Source of the DNA: Microdochium bolleyi
Taxonomy: Eukaryota > Ascomycota > Sordariomycetes > Xylariales > Microdochiaceae
Length of the DNA: 64,000 bases
Reading direction: 5' to 3'
Assembly (NCBI GenBank): GCA_001566295.1
Contig: KQ964255.1
Coordinates: 806,001 to 870,000, forward strand
The translations under genes and the position numbers were made by a program. Of the stretch, positions 1 through 10,269 are shown in pieces (the first letter of the stretch is position 1; each line of letters starts with the position of its first letter). The notes under the pieces are model-generated. The model saw only the letters and a program-made list of their open reading frames with translations, was not told where the DNA came from and made no database searches.

Positions 1-95
1 CCGGTGGTTGGTTCGGGTCCAAAAAGGCCGAGCAGCCCAAGTCTGATGCCTCTGATTCAGACAAGTCCAATACGCTCCCGAAATCATCCGCGTGA
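1..95 (+). CDS. C-terminal end of an unidentified protein (5' partial)
   Basis: An open frame enters from the left edge in frame 3 and ends at TGA 93-95, giving about 30 residues rich in Lys, Ser and Asp, with no recognisable domain. The composition is that of a disordered, hydrophilic C-terminal tail. It would be convergent with the RTC5 gene, whose stop lies at 415, leaving 319 bp for the two 3' ends. The call rests only on the open frame and its sensible composition; a chance open frame of this length is possible. Confidence 0.35.
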   Translation, partial: GGWFGSKKAEQPKSDASDSDKSNTLPKSSA

Positions 96-414
96 AACGA
101 CTGCGCCAGATCGACAAGTCAGGTCGGCCACTTTTGTTTCCGAGACGTCGTTGGCTCACCGATCCGGGACCCGACGAACAACTTCGAGGAAGTCGAGCCA
201 TACCACGCACCTTTGCACTGTACCAACAGACTGTACAATATAACATGTATATAGGCTCGGAGCTTCGACCATACGGTCTTGTGCTCCTGCCGACCCAAAA
301 TAATGATGCATACGACTGCTTATTTGACAGCGGCTGGCCCCACGACGATCGAAGTCATGGCGGCGTAAGTGCGGGGAGTAGTCATCCGTGGAAAGTGTCT
401 GCTGTAGCATTACC

Positions 415-2390
415 TCAGGTCGAGCCGCCGCTTCTGTTCTGACCGATGAGTCCAGCCATCTCGAGCAATTGACGATCGGCTTCAAGATCGCCTGTACCAA
501 GGTTGATACGTCGTCTCGCCTCGGCTTCGCGAGCCTCCCACTCCCACCGTTCGCGTTGGACCTTCGCGTCATCGTCACCACTAGATACGGGTCATCAGTT
601 GAACAGTTCGCTCCGGAAGCCCTGAATGGGAGCGAGGAACGTCTTACCCGCAGCCCCAGACTTCAATATCATCTACCTGGAATCGCGTCTGGAAGTCGAA
701 CTTGCGCACGGTACTGGGCGCAAACGCTCCCCCACGGGATGTGTTGTCATGGTTGAAAACGCCAAACTCGAAGCTCGAGTCCAGCGTTAGAGATACGGGG
801 CCCAGGCTTCTGAGTGGAGTGTTCCGAGAAGTCGAACCGAGCCCTGGCGGTGTGCAGCCGATGCTGATGCCAGGGTTGGGGGAGGGCGTTTTGGTGAACG
901 AAACGTAGTTGTGGTTGAGCGATGAAGGGGTGAAGACGTCGTGGACGGGACTCAGCTGGAAGAGGAGCATGTCCTCGCCCCCGAAGCAGGTCTTGCTGGA
1001 GAGCTGCCATGGCTCTTTGACCAGGCACCCGAACACAACACGGTCGCTGCGACCGCTGTGCTGTGGGTCGTCCTGGAACCGTCTCGGCGGCACCGAGTTC
1101 TCGAAGGCGGCTTGCGCGCCGGTAGGCTTGGACTGCCCCGTGACGCGGGTGCCGGATACGAGGAGGATGGTTGGCGCACGCCAGTTGAACACCTTTGACT
1201 CGAAGCTGCCCATGGAGTAGCCATCGCTGGCGCCAGAATACAGCAGGCGCAATCTTCGGAAAAGGTCGTCGCCCGGGATGAAGAACGACAGCTGTGAAAG
1301 CCGGTTGAGGTTCATGATCTGACTCTTGTCCTGGTCCTTGAGTAAAGGGGGCAGTGGCGGTTCTTCGAACACGGGCCTTGTTGGTGGGCCTGCACCTTCA
1401 CCGACAGAGTCTTTGCGCTTCGACATGTCGAGATCTTTTATGAACAGAAAGTGCTCGAAGAGCGGTGAGAGTCCAGAGAAAAGGTGCGGAAAGTTGACAG
1501 ACATTGCGTTGCTGAAATGGTGAAAAGTGATGCCTGGCGACTTCTCCACGTTGATGAAGGCGGCCAGGATGTCGTCCGCCGTCGAGCGGAGGGACTTGAG
1601 CTCTTCATCGACGACCCGATCTGTGTGGCTTGAGAGGCTTTCCAGCCCTGACATGGGTGCGAGGAGCAAAAGAAGCATGATAAGCTTGCGAAAGTTGTCG
1701 GCAGGGATCATTGCACCATGTGTAGATGCTGAGTGGCGGTCGGCCTTCTTGAATGCATCATCGATGCAGACCGAGTCGAGGGCATCAAAGTCGAGCTCAT
1801 CGTCATTTGAAGCGTCGTCGTCGGTACTATCCCCAGCTTCATCTATGACAAAGCCCGGTGTGTGGTTTTCGGCAGCGGGCTTCCGTGATGAGCCACCCTG
1901 CGTCGCTGGCTCTATCTCAGAAAGTTTGCGATCGTAGACGGCAAGGCTCTTGAAGAGCAGCTTGTGGCGGCTCGCGGCGGCCCGCGAGAGGACTTTCTTG
2001 TGGCGCTGCGTCAAGATAGTAACGACCATGATCATCTGCTCGAAGCCGAGGACGGCGGGAGCTTCGTCGAAGTAGGGAAACGCGCCGATGTACGAGACCA
2101 TCTGGAAGATGACGGAGGATACGGCCAGAGCATCCGGCAGCTCGAGAAACCGGGCTATGGTGTCTTCCTTGAGGTAGCTGACCTCGCTCTGCTGGTCTGC
2201 GAGAGCTCGGAAGTTGGCCTTGAACGTGTACAGATCGATGTTCTGGAAGCATTTGCGGGAAAAGCGTTCGGCCTAAAGAAGAGTCAGAGAGTGCTGAAGT
2301 GGGACGATGGGACCAGGGAGAGCTCACGAGATCCTGGCAGACCTGCTGCCGGGTCGGGGGAGGGCCGTGGCCCGAGTGAGCTTGGCCCAT
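415..2390 (-). CDS. RTC5: RTC5-like TLDc-domain protein
   Basis: Exons (minus strand) are 2390-2328, 2272-648 and 580-415, giving 617 aa. The N-terminus MGQAHSG fits a myristoylation signal (Gly2, Ser6). It is followed by the conserved region reading RFSRKCF...LYTFKANFRALADQ..., then an acidic linker and a TLDc domain (roughly residues 345-590, with a phenylalanine/glycine-rich GSFESKVFNW segment). Splicing out 647-581 restores the conserved C-terminal tail after VWGCGG, with the basic RERWEWEAREAEARRR stretch. Reading straight through instead stops just after VWGCG. RTC5 family members (restriction of telomere capping; TLDc proteins) have been linked to the vacuolar V-ATPase and to peripheral membrane association; that role is inferred from the family. 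The start was chosen because the ATG gives the family's MGQ N-terminus. Confidence 0.9.
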
Positions 2391-3321
2391 GGCAGCGGAC
2401 GTTGGGATCGAGTGACGGGTGAGACTAGTCGCTGCGAGCGTGCACAGATGTGTGAAGGACGTCAAGGGAGGATTGCGATGGTAAACTGGTGAGGGAGGTG
2501 CGATCAGGCAGCTTTTATCGCTACTGCGGGATGACGGAGTGACCCCAGGCCCCAGGGTGGGCCGCCCCCGCGGCACCTATTTTAGGGTCCGCCCTGCCGA
2601 TCCGGATCCGCTGCCGGCGCCGGCTCTCAACGGCCCGATGTGACAGTCTACTGACCTCCGTGGCGCGTTGCTTTTTATTGTGATACAACGGCGATGTACC
2701 CGATATAGGTGATGGCCCATTTCTTTGCAGCGGGCAGTTCCTCGGGCTTTCGGTCTTGCTACTCGATGGGTGAGACAAACCAGCCCGCTTAACATGAGGA
2801 TAATAGGTTCCAGACCCAAGCTTATTGGCATAGGGGCGCATATATGAGATCAGAGGTCTACATCATGTTAGATCATAGGAGCAAAATCTCAACCCCGCTG
2901 TTTGCTACCAGTCCGATGCAGCATCAATATGGAAAGTGTATGTCCGCATGACCATTATAGCTATGTGTGACGCTGCAAAAACGATACCGATATTGCAGTG
3001 GCCAGCAATAACGCCTTTTATAGGTGGATTAGGATCGTCACACTATGGTAACCACACAATGAGTGTAGCAATGTAATGGCTACTGGACACTGGAAATATT
3101 TGAGCCATCCGTGCGAAAAGAGCATACTCAGAGCCTTATTGAATTTGCCCGGTCATGGGTTGACTCTTAATACGTCTAAGTCGTCTATGCTCTGTCAATC
3201 ACGCCCAGTCATGCCAGTATACTCTGCCCATATATATAAGCGCGTCTGGTGTGCATCCAATTATTCTTCCTGCCAGAGATCTCTAGCACGCCATGATACT
3301 ACATTCTGAGAACTACAAGCC
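2391..3321. other. Intergenic region between divergent RTC5 and 2EXR genes
   Basis: No supported gene lies in this 931-bp stretch, which must carry both promoters. The part from about 2830 to 3260 is more AT-rich than the neighbouring coding sequence. A TATA-like element lies near the right end and is listed separately. Short open frames here lack codon bias. Confidence 0.6.
3231..3240 (+). promoter_or_regulatory. TATA-like box upstream of the 2EXR gene
   Basis: TATATATAAG lies 82 nt before the ATG at 3322, a plausible spacing for a fungal TATA element with a short leader. No transcription start was determined. Confidence 0.4.
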
Positions 3322-4254
3322 ATGTCATCTCAAGCACAAGATCAGCCCAGCACCAACCAGCCTGTGGAGGCCTTTACACACTTCGGACGACTACCACCCG
3401 AGCTGCGCTTCCGGATCTACGACATAGCTCTGCCGGAGAGCCTGTCCCACGTTCATACTGTCGCGATGCTCACCGCGGGCTCTTCAGGCTGGACCACTCC
3501 TTTTGTCATTACCCAGATAGTCCAAGGGCTGGTCCCACCACTTCTCGAAGCCTGCCAGGAATCACACGCCGAGACATTGCGTCTCTACTCCCGTCTCCCC
3601 CAAATACCTTGCCGTATAGTCGTCGATGTCGGCGCCAACACTTTCAGCGCCACTCGAGGCCAGGGCCGAGTCCCCATGCGGCTGATGCCGTGTACCGTGT
3701 GGCGCCGGTTCCATCCTCAGGCCAGTCTCTTCTTCCTCGACCGCGCGGCTACTAGCAGCCTCTTCCGGCAGCTGAGCACCAGCATTAGTGCCTCGCTGCT
3801 GCTGCCAAAGGTGGAGTGGCTGACCAGCATCCTCCTGTGTCGCCACACGTTCGAGCACCAGCTCCTCGCGTGCCGCGGCGCGGAGAATGTCTCCCGCGGC
3901 CAGCCGTTCATCCGTCTAACATCTCTGAGAAGCATGCGTGTAGGGCTCTTACACCGCTGGCAAGATGTAGCGCTCATCGAAGGGCCGATAGCAACTGTTC
4001 TCGAGGACATCCCTGATCTTGTCATGGCTGGTCTACTTTCTACTACTGATGATCAATATCAGGATGATGCAGAGTCTATCCCGGCTCCGGCACTTGACGT
4101 TATGTTCCGTCTCATGGTTGCTAAGACTGTCCGGAAGACGTTACATGATGTCGAAGCTCTCGAGGAGGCTGGCATCCACATCATCTGGTGCGTCCTGCAT
4201 CGGGGCGTGACCCGCGTTTTGGACATTGAGGACTATGTACCACCCCGACCTTGA
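3322..4254 (+). CDS. 2EXR-domain protein (F-box-like fungal family)
   Basis: A single-exon frame of 310 aa. Near the N-terminus (about residues 20-40) is the signature FGRLPPELRFRIYDIALPE, which defines the fungal 2EXR family and resembles the start of an F-box. It is followed by a typical stretch (LVPPLLEACQESHAETLRLY, about residues 72-91) shared by these proteins. The rest is poorly conserved. No enzymatic motif or membrane segment is evident. The family is greatly expanded in Pezizomycotina and its function is unknown; a role as a substrate adaptor is only a guess from the F-box-like motif. The start is the first ATG in frame, 82 nt after a TATA-like element. Confidence 0.85.
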   Translation: MSSQAQDQPSTNQPVEAFTHFGRLPPELRFRIYDIALPESLSHVHTVAMLTAGSSGWTTPFVITQIVQGLVPPLLEACQESHAETLRLYSRLPQIPCRIVVDVGANTFSATRGQGRVPMRLMPCTVWRRFHPQASLFFLDRAATSSLFRQLSTSISASLLLPKVEWLTSILLCRHTFEHQLLACRGAENVSRGQPFIRLTSLRSMRVGLLHRWQDVALIEGPIATVLEDIPDLVMAGLLSTTDDQYQDDAESIPAPALDVMFRLMVAKTVRKTLHDVEALEEAGIHIIWCVLHRGVTRVLDIEDYVPPRP

Positions 4255-5238
4255 GCCAGTTATTTCTAAGCAGCTATGCGAGACTGGCCCTCTTAAATAG
4301 AGACCTGTGGTTGCAAGTCTACGAAAGGTTGAAACCAGAAAGGAAAAGATATGAAAGAAATCTTTCCAGTACTATGCTAAACCTCTTGTTACCTCGTGTA
4401 TAGAATGCACATGCAGCCTGCTTTGGCAATCACAATTCTTTTCCCGAAAAATGCCTCGTAGCCAGAGCAAAGAAGTTGCTCGCAATATCACGAGCATCCA
4501 GGTGTGACATCAGTACGGAGATTGGAAATGCGTTTGGTTACCAATGCAGGAGCGAATGAGACCATATTAGTATGTTGAAGTCCGACCCAACCAATATTCT
4601 ATTTTGCTGCGCGGTATCTCTACTGATTGTGACTTCCTTGTTGAATCTGCGCGGCAATTCGAGGTATTATCACGCTACATTCCCATAGTAGTGCTTGTAT
4701 AATTAGGTAGCGTGCGTACTTCCGGTGCTAGCTGGAGGAGGAAATTACAGCGCCGCATACGCAGCCGAGCTCCGCTCGGATTGCCGATTCTGGTAACCTC
4801 ACGTTCGTGGTTACAGAGGGGCACCATCTTCTACTGCAGCTCATGCACGACATCGGCGATAACTCCATGCGGGCATCATAGGCCGATGGCGAAGATTCGC
4901 CCAATTCCCGGGCTGCCGGTCTCATCGTACGAGAGCATGAGGAACCCGTTGGGTCCCGGGGGAAGACCCTGAAGGCTACCTTTGGATGTGTTGGTGCCGG
5001 GCTCTTGGGGACACGCTCGGGGGAGCCATGAGAGCAATTATGTCTCAGCAGACTCAGATCACCTCAGGAATCGGAGAGTGCTTTCATTAAGGTTCTTCGG
5101 CCACGACCGCTAGCCCGAGTGGGGTGCTGCAAGGACAACTAGTCCCCGCCGCCGGGGATCCGGGGATCAGAATCCCCAGAGACGGCGACCTTGGCGCAAG
5201 AGCTCCGAAAAGATGCCCGGAGGCTGAACTCAACTGCA
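4255..5238. other. Intergenic region, no gene seen
   Basis: This stretch holds the 3' end of the 2EXR gene and the promoter of the metallo-beta-lactamase gene. Short open frames exist but have no family resemblance. An in-frame ATG at 5239 marks the possible longer start of the next gene. Confidence 0.5.
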
Positions 5239-5412
5239 ATGACTCCATACATAAAGATTGCTGGTGTCTCAGTCTTGAGTTGCCCTCGTAGAGCCGCGCA
5301 AGTGGTATTTTCAACAGAGCCCAGAGCACCTCCGATCCCGTTTCGGCAAATCAGTTGCCAAACACACTCGTACTCTACACTAATAGTTTTCCTGCACAAA
5401 CCCCTCCGAGCC

Positions 5413-6414
5413 ATGGAACCCGAGGTAGTAGAGCTCTTTGAGCCAGTCACCGGCACCTGGCAGTATATTGTGGCTGACCCCGCCAACCGTGCGGCCGTCA
5501 TAATCGATTCTGTTCTGGACTACAACCCGGCCACGGCCACAATCTCGACCGGGTCCGCCGATGCGCTGCTCGCAGTCATCGCCGACAGGAACTTCAGGAT
5601 CGAGATGATCCTAGAGACGCATGCGCACGCCGACCACATGACCGCGGCATCGTACCTACAAGCCAAGCTCGCGCGGTCCCAGGCCTCGGGACCTCCCCTC
5701 ATTGGCATCGGGAAGCGCATACAGCAGGTGCAGCAGCTCTTCGGTCAGAAATACGGCATAGAGGCCCACGAGTACGCGGGGGTCTTTGACAAGCTGTGGG
5801 AGGACGACGAGGAGTTCGCCATCGGCGCGCTGCGGGCTCGTGCTGTGCACCTTCCGGGCCACACGCCCGATCACATGGGATACCACGTCGGCAGTAGGTC
5901 TCCCGAGCATTTTCCAGATTGCGCCAGGCTCCAGTCAGCTAGTGCGCATATAGTAGAATATAGCAAGAGGCAACACTGACACCACGTCCCGGACCTTCCA
6001 GACAACGTTTTCGTCGGCGACTCCATCTTCCAGGTCGACGTGGGATCCGCGCGCGCGGACTTCCCCGGAGGCAACGCCGAGGACATCTTCCGCTCCTGTC
6101 GCAAGCTCCTCGCGCTGCCCGGGGACACGAAGATCTGGGTCGGGCACGACTACCCGCCGGCGGGACGGGATGGGCCGCGACCGTATGCCACTGTCGCGGA
6201 GCACCGGCAGCAGAACAAGCACGTCCGGGACGGCGTCTCGCGGGACGAGTTTGTCCAGCTGCGCCAGGACCGCGACCGGGGCCTGGCGGAGCCGAAGCTC
6301 CTGCACCAGGCGCTGCAGATCAACATCAGGGCTGGCCGGCTTCCTGCGCCGCGCGGAGCCGGCGACGACAGGTTGTTGCATGTGCCGATCAAGTTGGACG
6401 GCGAGGCGTGGTAG
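5413..6414 (+). CDS. Persulfide dioxygenase-like metallo-beta-lactamase (ETHE1/Blh family)
   Basis: Exons 5413-5893 and 6002-6414 give 297 aa. Metal ligands are visible: the H-x-H-x-D-H motif THAHADH (His70, His72, Asp74, His75), GHTPDH (His150), GD in VFVGDSIF (Asp167) and VGHDYPP (His209). The SARADFPGG segment corresponds to the RTDFQ-type motif of ETHE1 enzymes. Splicing joins HVG to NNVFVGDS and restores the conserved core. ETHE1/Blh enzymes oxidise glutathione persulfide to sulfite, detoxifying sulfide. The gene is convergent with a YeeE/YedE transporter, the partner of Blh in bacterial operons. The start at 5413 matches the usual beginning of the soluble family. An in-frame ATG at 5239 would add 58 residues resembling a mitochondrial presequence. 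Glyoxalase II-like activity is the main alternative. Confidence 0.85.
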
Positions 6415-6929
6415 CTTGATCAACGCCTGGTCACGCCGGATTCCTTTTTCTCTTTCTTTCGATATTCTCTTTGAAGAAATTAGGCTGTGGAATATGTATC
6501 TGATGGGCATGACGGAACCCTCTGTGCCTCCTTGGCATGCCGTTGAGCGACAAGACTGGAATGTTATAACTTTTTTACTGGAGACTTCTTTTCACAGTGC
6601 GGCCCGTTGTGATTTCAATCTGCATGATTTTGTGTTTAATTAGTCGAACAAATGCATGGCAAATGCTTACGATGATCTATGTATTATCGTTCAGAGCAAA
6701 TGACTCGAGATGCATTACCTGTGGGCAGGTCAAAGTCAGAGGGTAAATGTCCAGAGTCGGGCTCCTTGCTCGGCTGAAGGAGAATAATGTACTCCGAAAT
6801 TGAAAGCTGTCTATTGCCTGTAATAACTATCATCTCTCTATACTCTACTTCTGACAAGATATTTGCCTTGATGGCCCAGCCCCCTCCTGTGTGTTAGGTA
6901 CGATAGCTCAAGTCAAAGGAACACTCGAT
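6415..6929. other. Shared 3' region of two convergent genes
   Basis: The region is 515 bp between the stop of the metallo-beta-lactamase gene (+) and the stop of the YeeE/YedE gene (-). It is relatively AT-rich and holds no gene that I can support. Confidence 0.6.
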
Positions 6930-7994
6930 CTACCGCCCGAATGCCATGCCGGTGAGCAATGCAGCCCCAAACATGGAGAAGACAGTAATGAACGAGGCAG
7001 GCCCCATGGCCGCCATACCGCTGATGCCATGCCCGCTCGTGCAGCCGCCGGCGACGCGGGCCCCGACGACGAGCAGGAAGCTGCCGGCCAGCGCCGCCGG
7101 CACGGACAGCGGCGCACGAATACTGGCCACGACCACGGCATCGCGGATGGCCGGCACCAGCGCCATGACAAGCCCAGAGCCCGCCACCAGGCCCGCGGCG
7201 AAGGAGACACTGTCTGGGAGCGCCGCGGGAACTTTGCCGTCCCACAGGTCCCACAGCAGCTGCCCGCAGTCCGCGTACGCGCTGCTGACCCCGACGGGCT
7301 TCCCCGCCATGGCGACAGACGCCAGCTGCCCGAGACCGATGAGGAGACCTCCGACGACGGGGTGCAGCAGGCTCGTGTCGTCGCGCGGTGCCAGTGCCAG
7401 CACCGCAGCGAGGACTGCCGCGATGGCGACCTCGTAGGCGACGACGAGCCTGGTGGATGCCGACGCCCCCGTCCGGCCCGCGGCGCAAGCGTCCTTGGCG
7501 GGTGTGGTGCCAGGACTCTGCGGCGGCGGCGGCGGTAGTGCTGGTCCCCAACGCGACCAGACGGTGCCCACGACAAGGGCGACCAGGACGAGGAGTAGCC
7601 TACTGCGGTCTGCGCCGCCGCCGCCGCCACCACCCGCGGCCACGGCGGCCGCCGCCTGGACGAGCACCGTGCCGGGGCACGCGCCCGTGAAGGCCATGCC
7701 GACGCCCACCATGGCGCCCCCTATAACGTTGGCGTCGTAGCGGCCGAGCCAACCCAGGCTTTTAGCCGGCCTGGGCGATATCTTCGAGTGTGCCGCCACC
7801 GCGGCAGTGGACCTGTTGTAGACGGCGAATATCGCCGCGCTCGCGGCGGACGCGGTGAGGAAAGTGCCCAGCATGTGGAAGTTGCGCAGGCGGAACTGGT
7901 CCTGGATGACCTGGGGGCTCGCGACCCCGGAGAGGGCCAGGCCGGACCCGAAGACCAGGCCTGATAGGAGGCTTGTGGTGGCAGTTGCTGGCAT
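6930..7994 (-). CDS. YeeE/YedE-family sulfur transporter
   Basis: A single exon of 354 aa, highly hydrophobic with several glycine-rich membrane helices arranged as two repeats. The two signature motifs of the YeeE/YedE family are present: GVGMAFTGACPGT with Cys106, and ARVAGGCTSGHGISG with Cys318 near the C-terminus. In bacterial YeeE (TsuA) such cysteines relay thiosulfate through the membrane. The substrate here is therefore probably thiosulfate or another sulfur species; this is inferred. A stretch of about 40 residues in the middle is alanine/proline/glycine-rich and looks like a low-complexity loop. The ATG at 7994 was chosen over longer open frame because it begins directly before the first helix. 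It is convergent with the persulfide dioxygenase-like gene and tandem with a Zn2Cys6 regulator. Confidence 0.88.
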   Translation of the reverse strand: MPATATTSLLSGLVFGSGLALSGVASPQVIQDQFRLRNFHMLGTFLTASAASAAIFAVYNRSTAAVAAHSKISPRPAKSLGWLGRYDANVIGGAMVGVGMAFTGACPGTVLVQAAAAVAAGGGGGGGADRSRLLLVLVALVVGTVWSRWGPALPPPPPQSPGTTPAKDACAAGRTGASASTRLVVAYEVAIAAVLAAVLALAPRDDTSLLHPVVGGLLIGLGQLASVAMAGKPVGVSSAYADCGQLLWDLWDGKVPAALPDSVSFAAGLVAGSGLVMALVPAIRDAVVVASIRAPLSVPAALAGSFLLVVGARVAGGCTSGHGISGMAAMGPASFITVFSMFGAALLTGMAFGR

Positions 7995-8595
7995 GTCGGC
8001 TTTGTGTTGTAATGTGTGCAGGGTGTTTTTGTAGACAAAGGAGCATGCGGGAAGAGTTCGGGGGGAGTTGCACCACTCGAGATGTGATTCTTGGTTTCCT
8101 TCGAACAGACGAGAGACGGGACTAGTAGAAGATGACAGGATTTTGAACAACAAAAATCATTGCCAGCATGTAGATGAGCGCTTGCTAACAGAGTTTATCT
8201 TCGCCGGGGACTGCGTGTAAGTCGCCGACTGCGCGTAGTGGGTCCCCGAGCCCGTGTCGCCGACTTCAACTTTCCCGGAACGTCAAGAGACCAGGTCCGG
8301 TGCTTTGTATTAGTCACCCCAGAATCTTCCGATTCAGTGGTAATCAATGCACGGGATGCATGTGAAAGTCCGACGTCGTGATTGAGGCCATGCAGTGCGC
8401 GAGGGCAAGGTGTCTTTTTGGGACGCTAGGCTCGACCTCCTTCTGACGCGGCCCTGACTTGTACCACGAGATGACTCCTCGCTATAGTTCCCGTAGTCCT
8501 AGCGCTGTGAACAAGGATGAATTGTCGCCGATACTTACGCGCAGTGGAAAGCGGTTGCTGGGCTAGCCGAGCAGGCCCGTGTTACCAGCCACCAG
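7995..8595. other. Promoter region of the YeeE/YedE gene
   Basis: The 601 bp between the regulator's stop (8596) and the transporter's start hold no supported gene. This is the likely control region for the transporter. Confidence 0.5.
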
Positions 8596-10269
8596 CTACA
8601 TTTCTGACTCTAGGCTATATGGAGGCGCCTCCGGCAGCATGAGGCTCTCGCCAAAAAGATCCTGAAGCCACTGATTGTCTGCTTCAGACAGTACCAGCTC
8701 GGAAGCCTCTCCCTGCGATGTACTATCCCGAGATCCGCCCATGACATCCCGTGCGAACTGGGCAATCTGGGCTCGGACGACCTGGGCGATGGGCCACGTC
8801 CTGCCCAGCGCCTGAAGGGCAGTCAACTCGAGGTTGAGGTTCTCCTCCAGCACCGGCGGTCTCTGCTGGGGCGTCTCTGCTGCGTAGGCAGCCAGAATGA
8901 CGCTGGAGGAGAACGCCAGAGCACAGGAGAAGCAAGGGGACAGCGTCTGCAAGCTCGCGTGGGATGTCAGCAGCTGCGCGATCGCATTGGCCGACCTCAC
9001 TGCCGCGGCCTGGTGCACGCGGGGCCGATCCGGCGCGACCCGCCCGGCGACATGGCTGCCGCAGACCGTCTCGAAGCTGGCGAGACGACCAAGGGGCGAG
9101 AGCGGCAGGTGGTGGCAGATGTTTGCGAGGTGGATCATCATGAGGGCGCAGGTCATGGCCTCGTCGACCTCGCCGCCCGGCCCGACGGCCTCGGCCTTGT
9201 CCGCAGGCAGGTCGAGCAGGAAGCTGGCGACGGCTGCCTCCGCGGCGGCAGCGACCGGCGCCTGTGAGGAGGAGCCGCCCGGGCCGTTGGCAGAGGACTC
9301 GAGCACCATGGCAAGGACGCGCGCGGCCTCGACCTTGTACGCGAATGAGGACCAAGGCGTGGCCCTCTGGGCACGAAAGCGGTCCTTCATGTCCTGCAGG
9401 GTGCCCAGGACCGCTGGGACCGGCGAGCACGCGCAGTAGGCATCGCAGTCGCCCGGCAGCTCCCTGCGCGCAGGCGGGCTCAGCCTGAGATGGGTGCCGC
9501 TGACGAGCGAGACGAGGACGGCGACAATGTACAGCTCCCACCAGGTGCGCCGGTAGCACTCGCGGAACAGGGGCTCGTGGTGCTGGCCGTAGGCATCCGA
9601 GTCGAGGCCGATGTGGCAGGCCGTGCTGATGGCGGCGGCGAGGGCCTGGTCGCCGCGGTCGCGCTCGAAGCGGGCGTACGACGCGAGGGTGATGAGGAGG
9701 AGGGACTGGACCTTGAAGGCGTCGGCAGGGACGCCCGGGTCGTAGGCGGCGGCGGTGGCGGCGTCGCGCAGCTGCTGCTGGTGGTGGCCGGCTGCGTGCG
9801 CCGGGGAGTGGTGGCTGGCGATGAAGCACACGGCACTCCGCAGATGGGCGGGGAAGAGGCTCCGGTCCCGGTCATGCAGGGCCCAGGGCAGGAGGAAAGG
9901 GTGTGCGGGATGGACCAGGCGGTAGTACAGGCCAAAAAGATGCTCCTCGTCTGCTGCTGCAACGGGACTCTGCGCGCTGCCGGCCAGTGCCTGCGAGATG
10001 CCGGGTGTCGCCGACGGGACGGGCGACGCTGTGAGCGCGGCAAGCGGCGACGGCACAGGCGGCGACGGCAACGGCAACGGGACGGGCAGTGTCGCAGCCG
10101 ACGGCCTGTTCTTGGCCGAGGGCCCGCGGCGGCCTCGCCTCGACTCAACATAGGCACAGGCAAGCCCGGCGTCCTTGCACCGCTCACATGCAGGCGTCTG
10201 GCCGTCACACCGCAGGTGCTTTTCGCGGCAGGGCAGGCAGGCTCTTGCGCTGGGTGTCGTCCTCATCAT
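8596..10269 (-). CDS. Zn2Cys6 transcription factor
   Basis: A single exon of 557 aa. The N-terminal binuclear zinc cluster is complete: C-x2-C-x6-C-x6-C-x2-C-x6-C beginning at Cys11 (ACLPCREKHLRC...). It is followed by a basic segment (SRRGRRG) and a proline-rich linker. The middle part resembles a fungal-specific transcription factor regulatory domain (YYRLVHPAHPFLLPW...; later YRRTWWELYIV). An in-frame stop lies just upstream, so 10269 (ATG ATG) is the earliest start; the second ATG is equally possible. It lies 600 bp upstream of the YeeE/YedE gene on the same strand. This makes it a candidate regulator of the sulfur module, which is an inference from position only. Confidence 0.88.
   Translation of the reverse strand: MMRTTPSARACLPCREKHLRCDGQTPACERCKDAGLACAYVESRRGRRGPSAKNRPSAATLPVPLPLPSPPVPSPLAALTASPVPSATPGISQALAGSAQSPVAAADEEHLFGLYYRLVHPAHPFLLPWALHDRDRSLFPAHLRSAVCFIASHHSPAHAAGHHQQQLRDAATAAAYDPGVPADAFKVQSLLLITLASYARFERDRGDQALAAAISTACHIGLDSDAYGQHHEPLFRECYRRTWWELYIVAVLVSLVSGTHLRLSPPARRELPGDCDAYCACSPVPAVLGTLQDMKDRFRAQRATPWSSFAYKVEAARVLAMVLESSANGPGGSSSQAPVAAAAEAAVASFLLDLPADKAEAVGPGGEVDEAMTCALMMIHLANICHHLPLSPLGRLASFETVCGSHVAGRVAPDRPRVHQAAAVRSANAIAQLLTSHASLQTLSPCFSCALAFSSSVILAAYAAETPQQRPPVLEENLNLELTALQALGRTWPIAQVVRAQIAQFARDVMGGSRDSTSQGEASELVLSEADNQWLQDLFGESLMLPEAPPYSLESEM

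Noticed and set aside
5191..5238. Further N-terminal extension of the metallo-beta-lactamase
   Set aside because: The frame begins with TTG; the first ATG is at 5239, so the stretch before it is not supported as coding.
6908..7633. Frames of up to 241 codons on both strands over the YeeE/YedE gene
   Set aside because: All are shadows of the transporter frame, which alone carries the family's cysteine motifs.
8723..9829. 368-codon frame inside the first Zn2Cys6 gene
   Set aside because: Same strand, shifted frame. It is Arg/Pro/Ala-rich noise caused by codon bias of the real gene.
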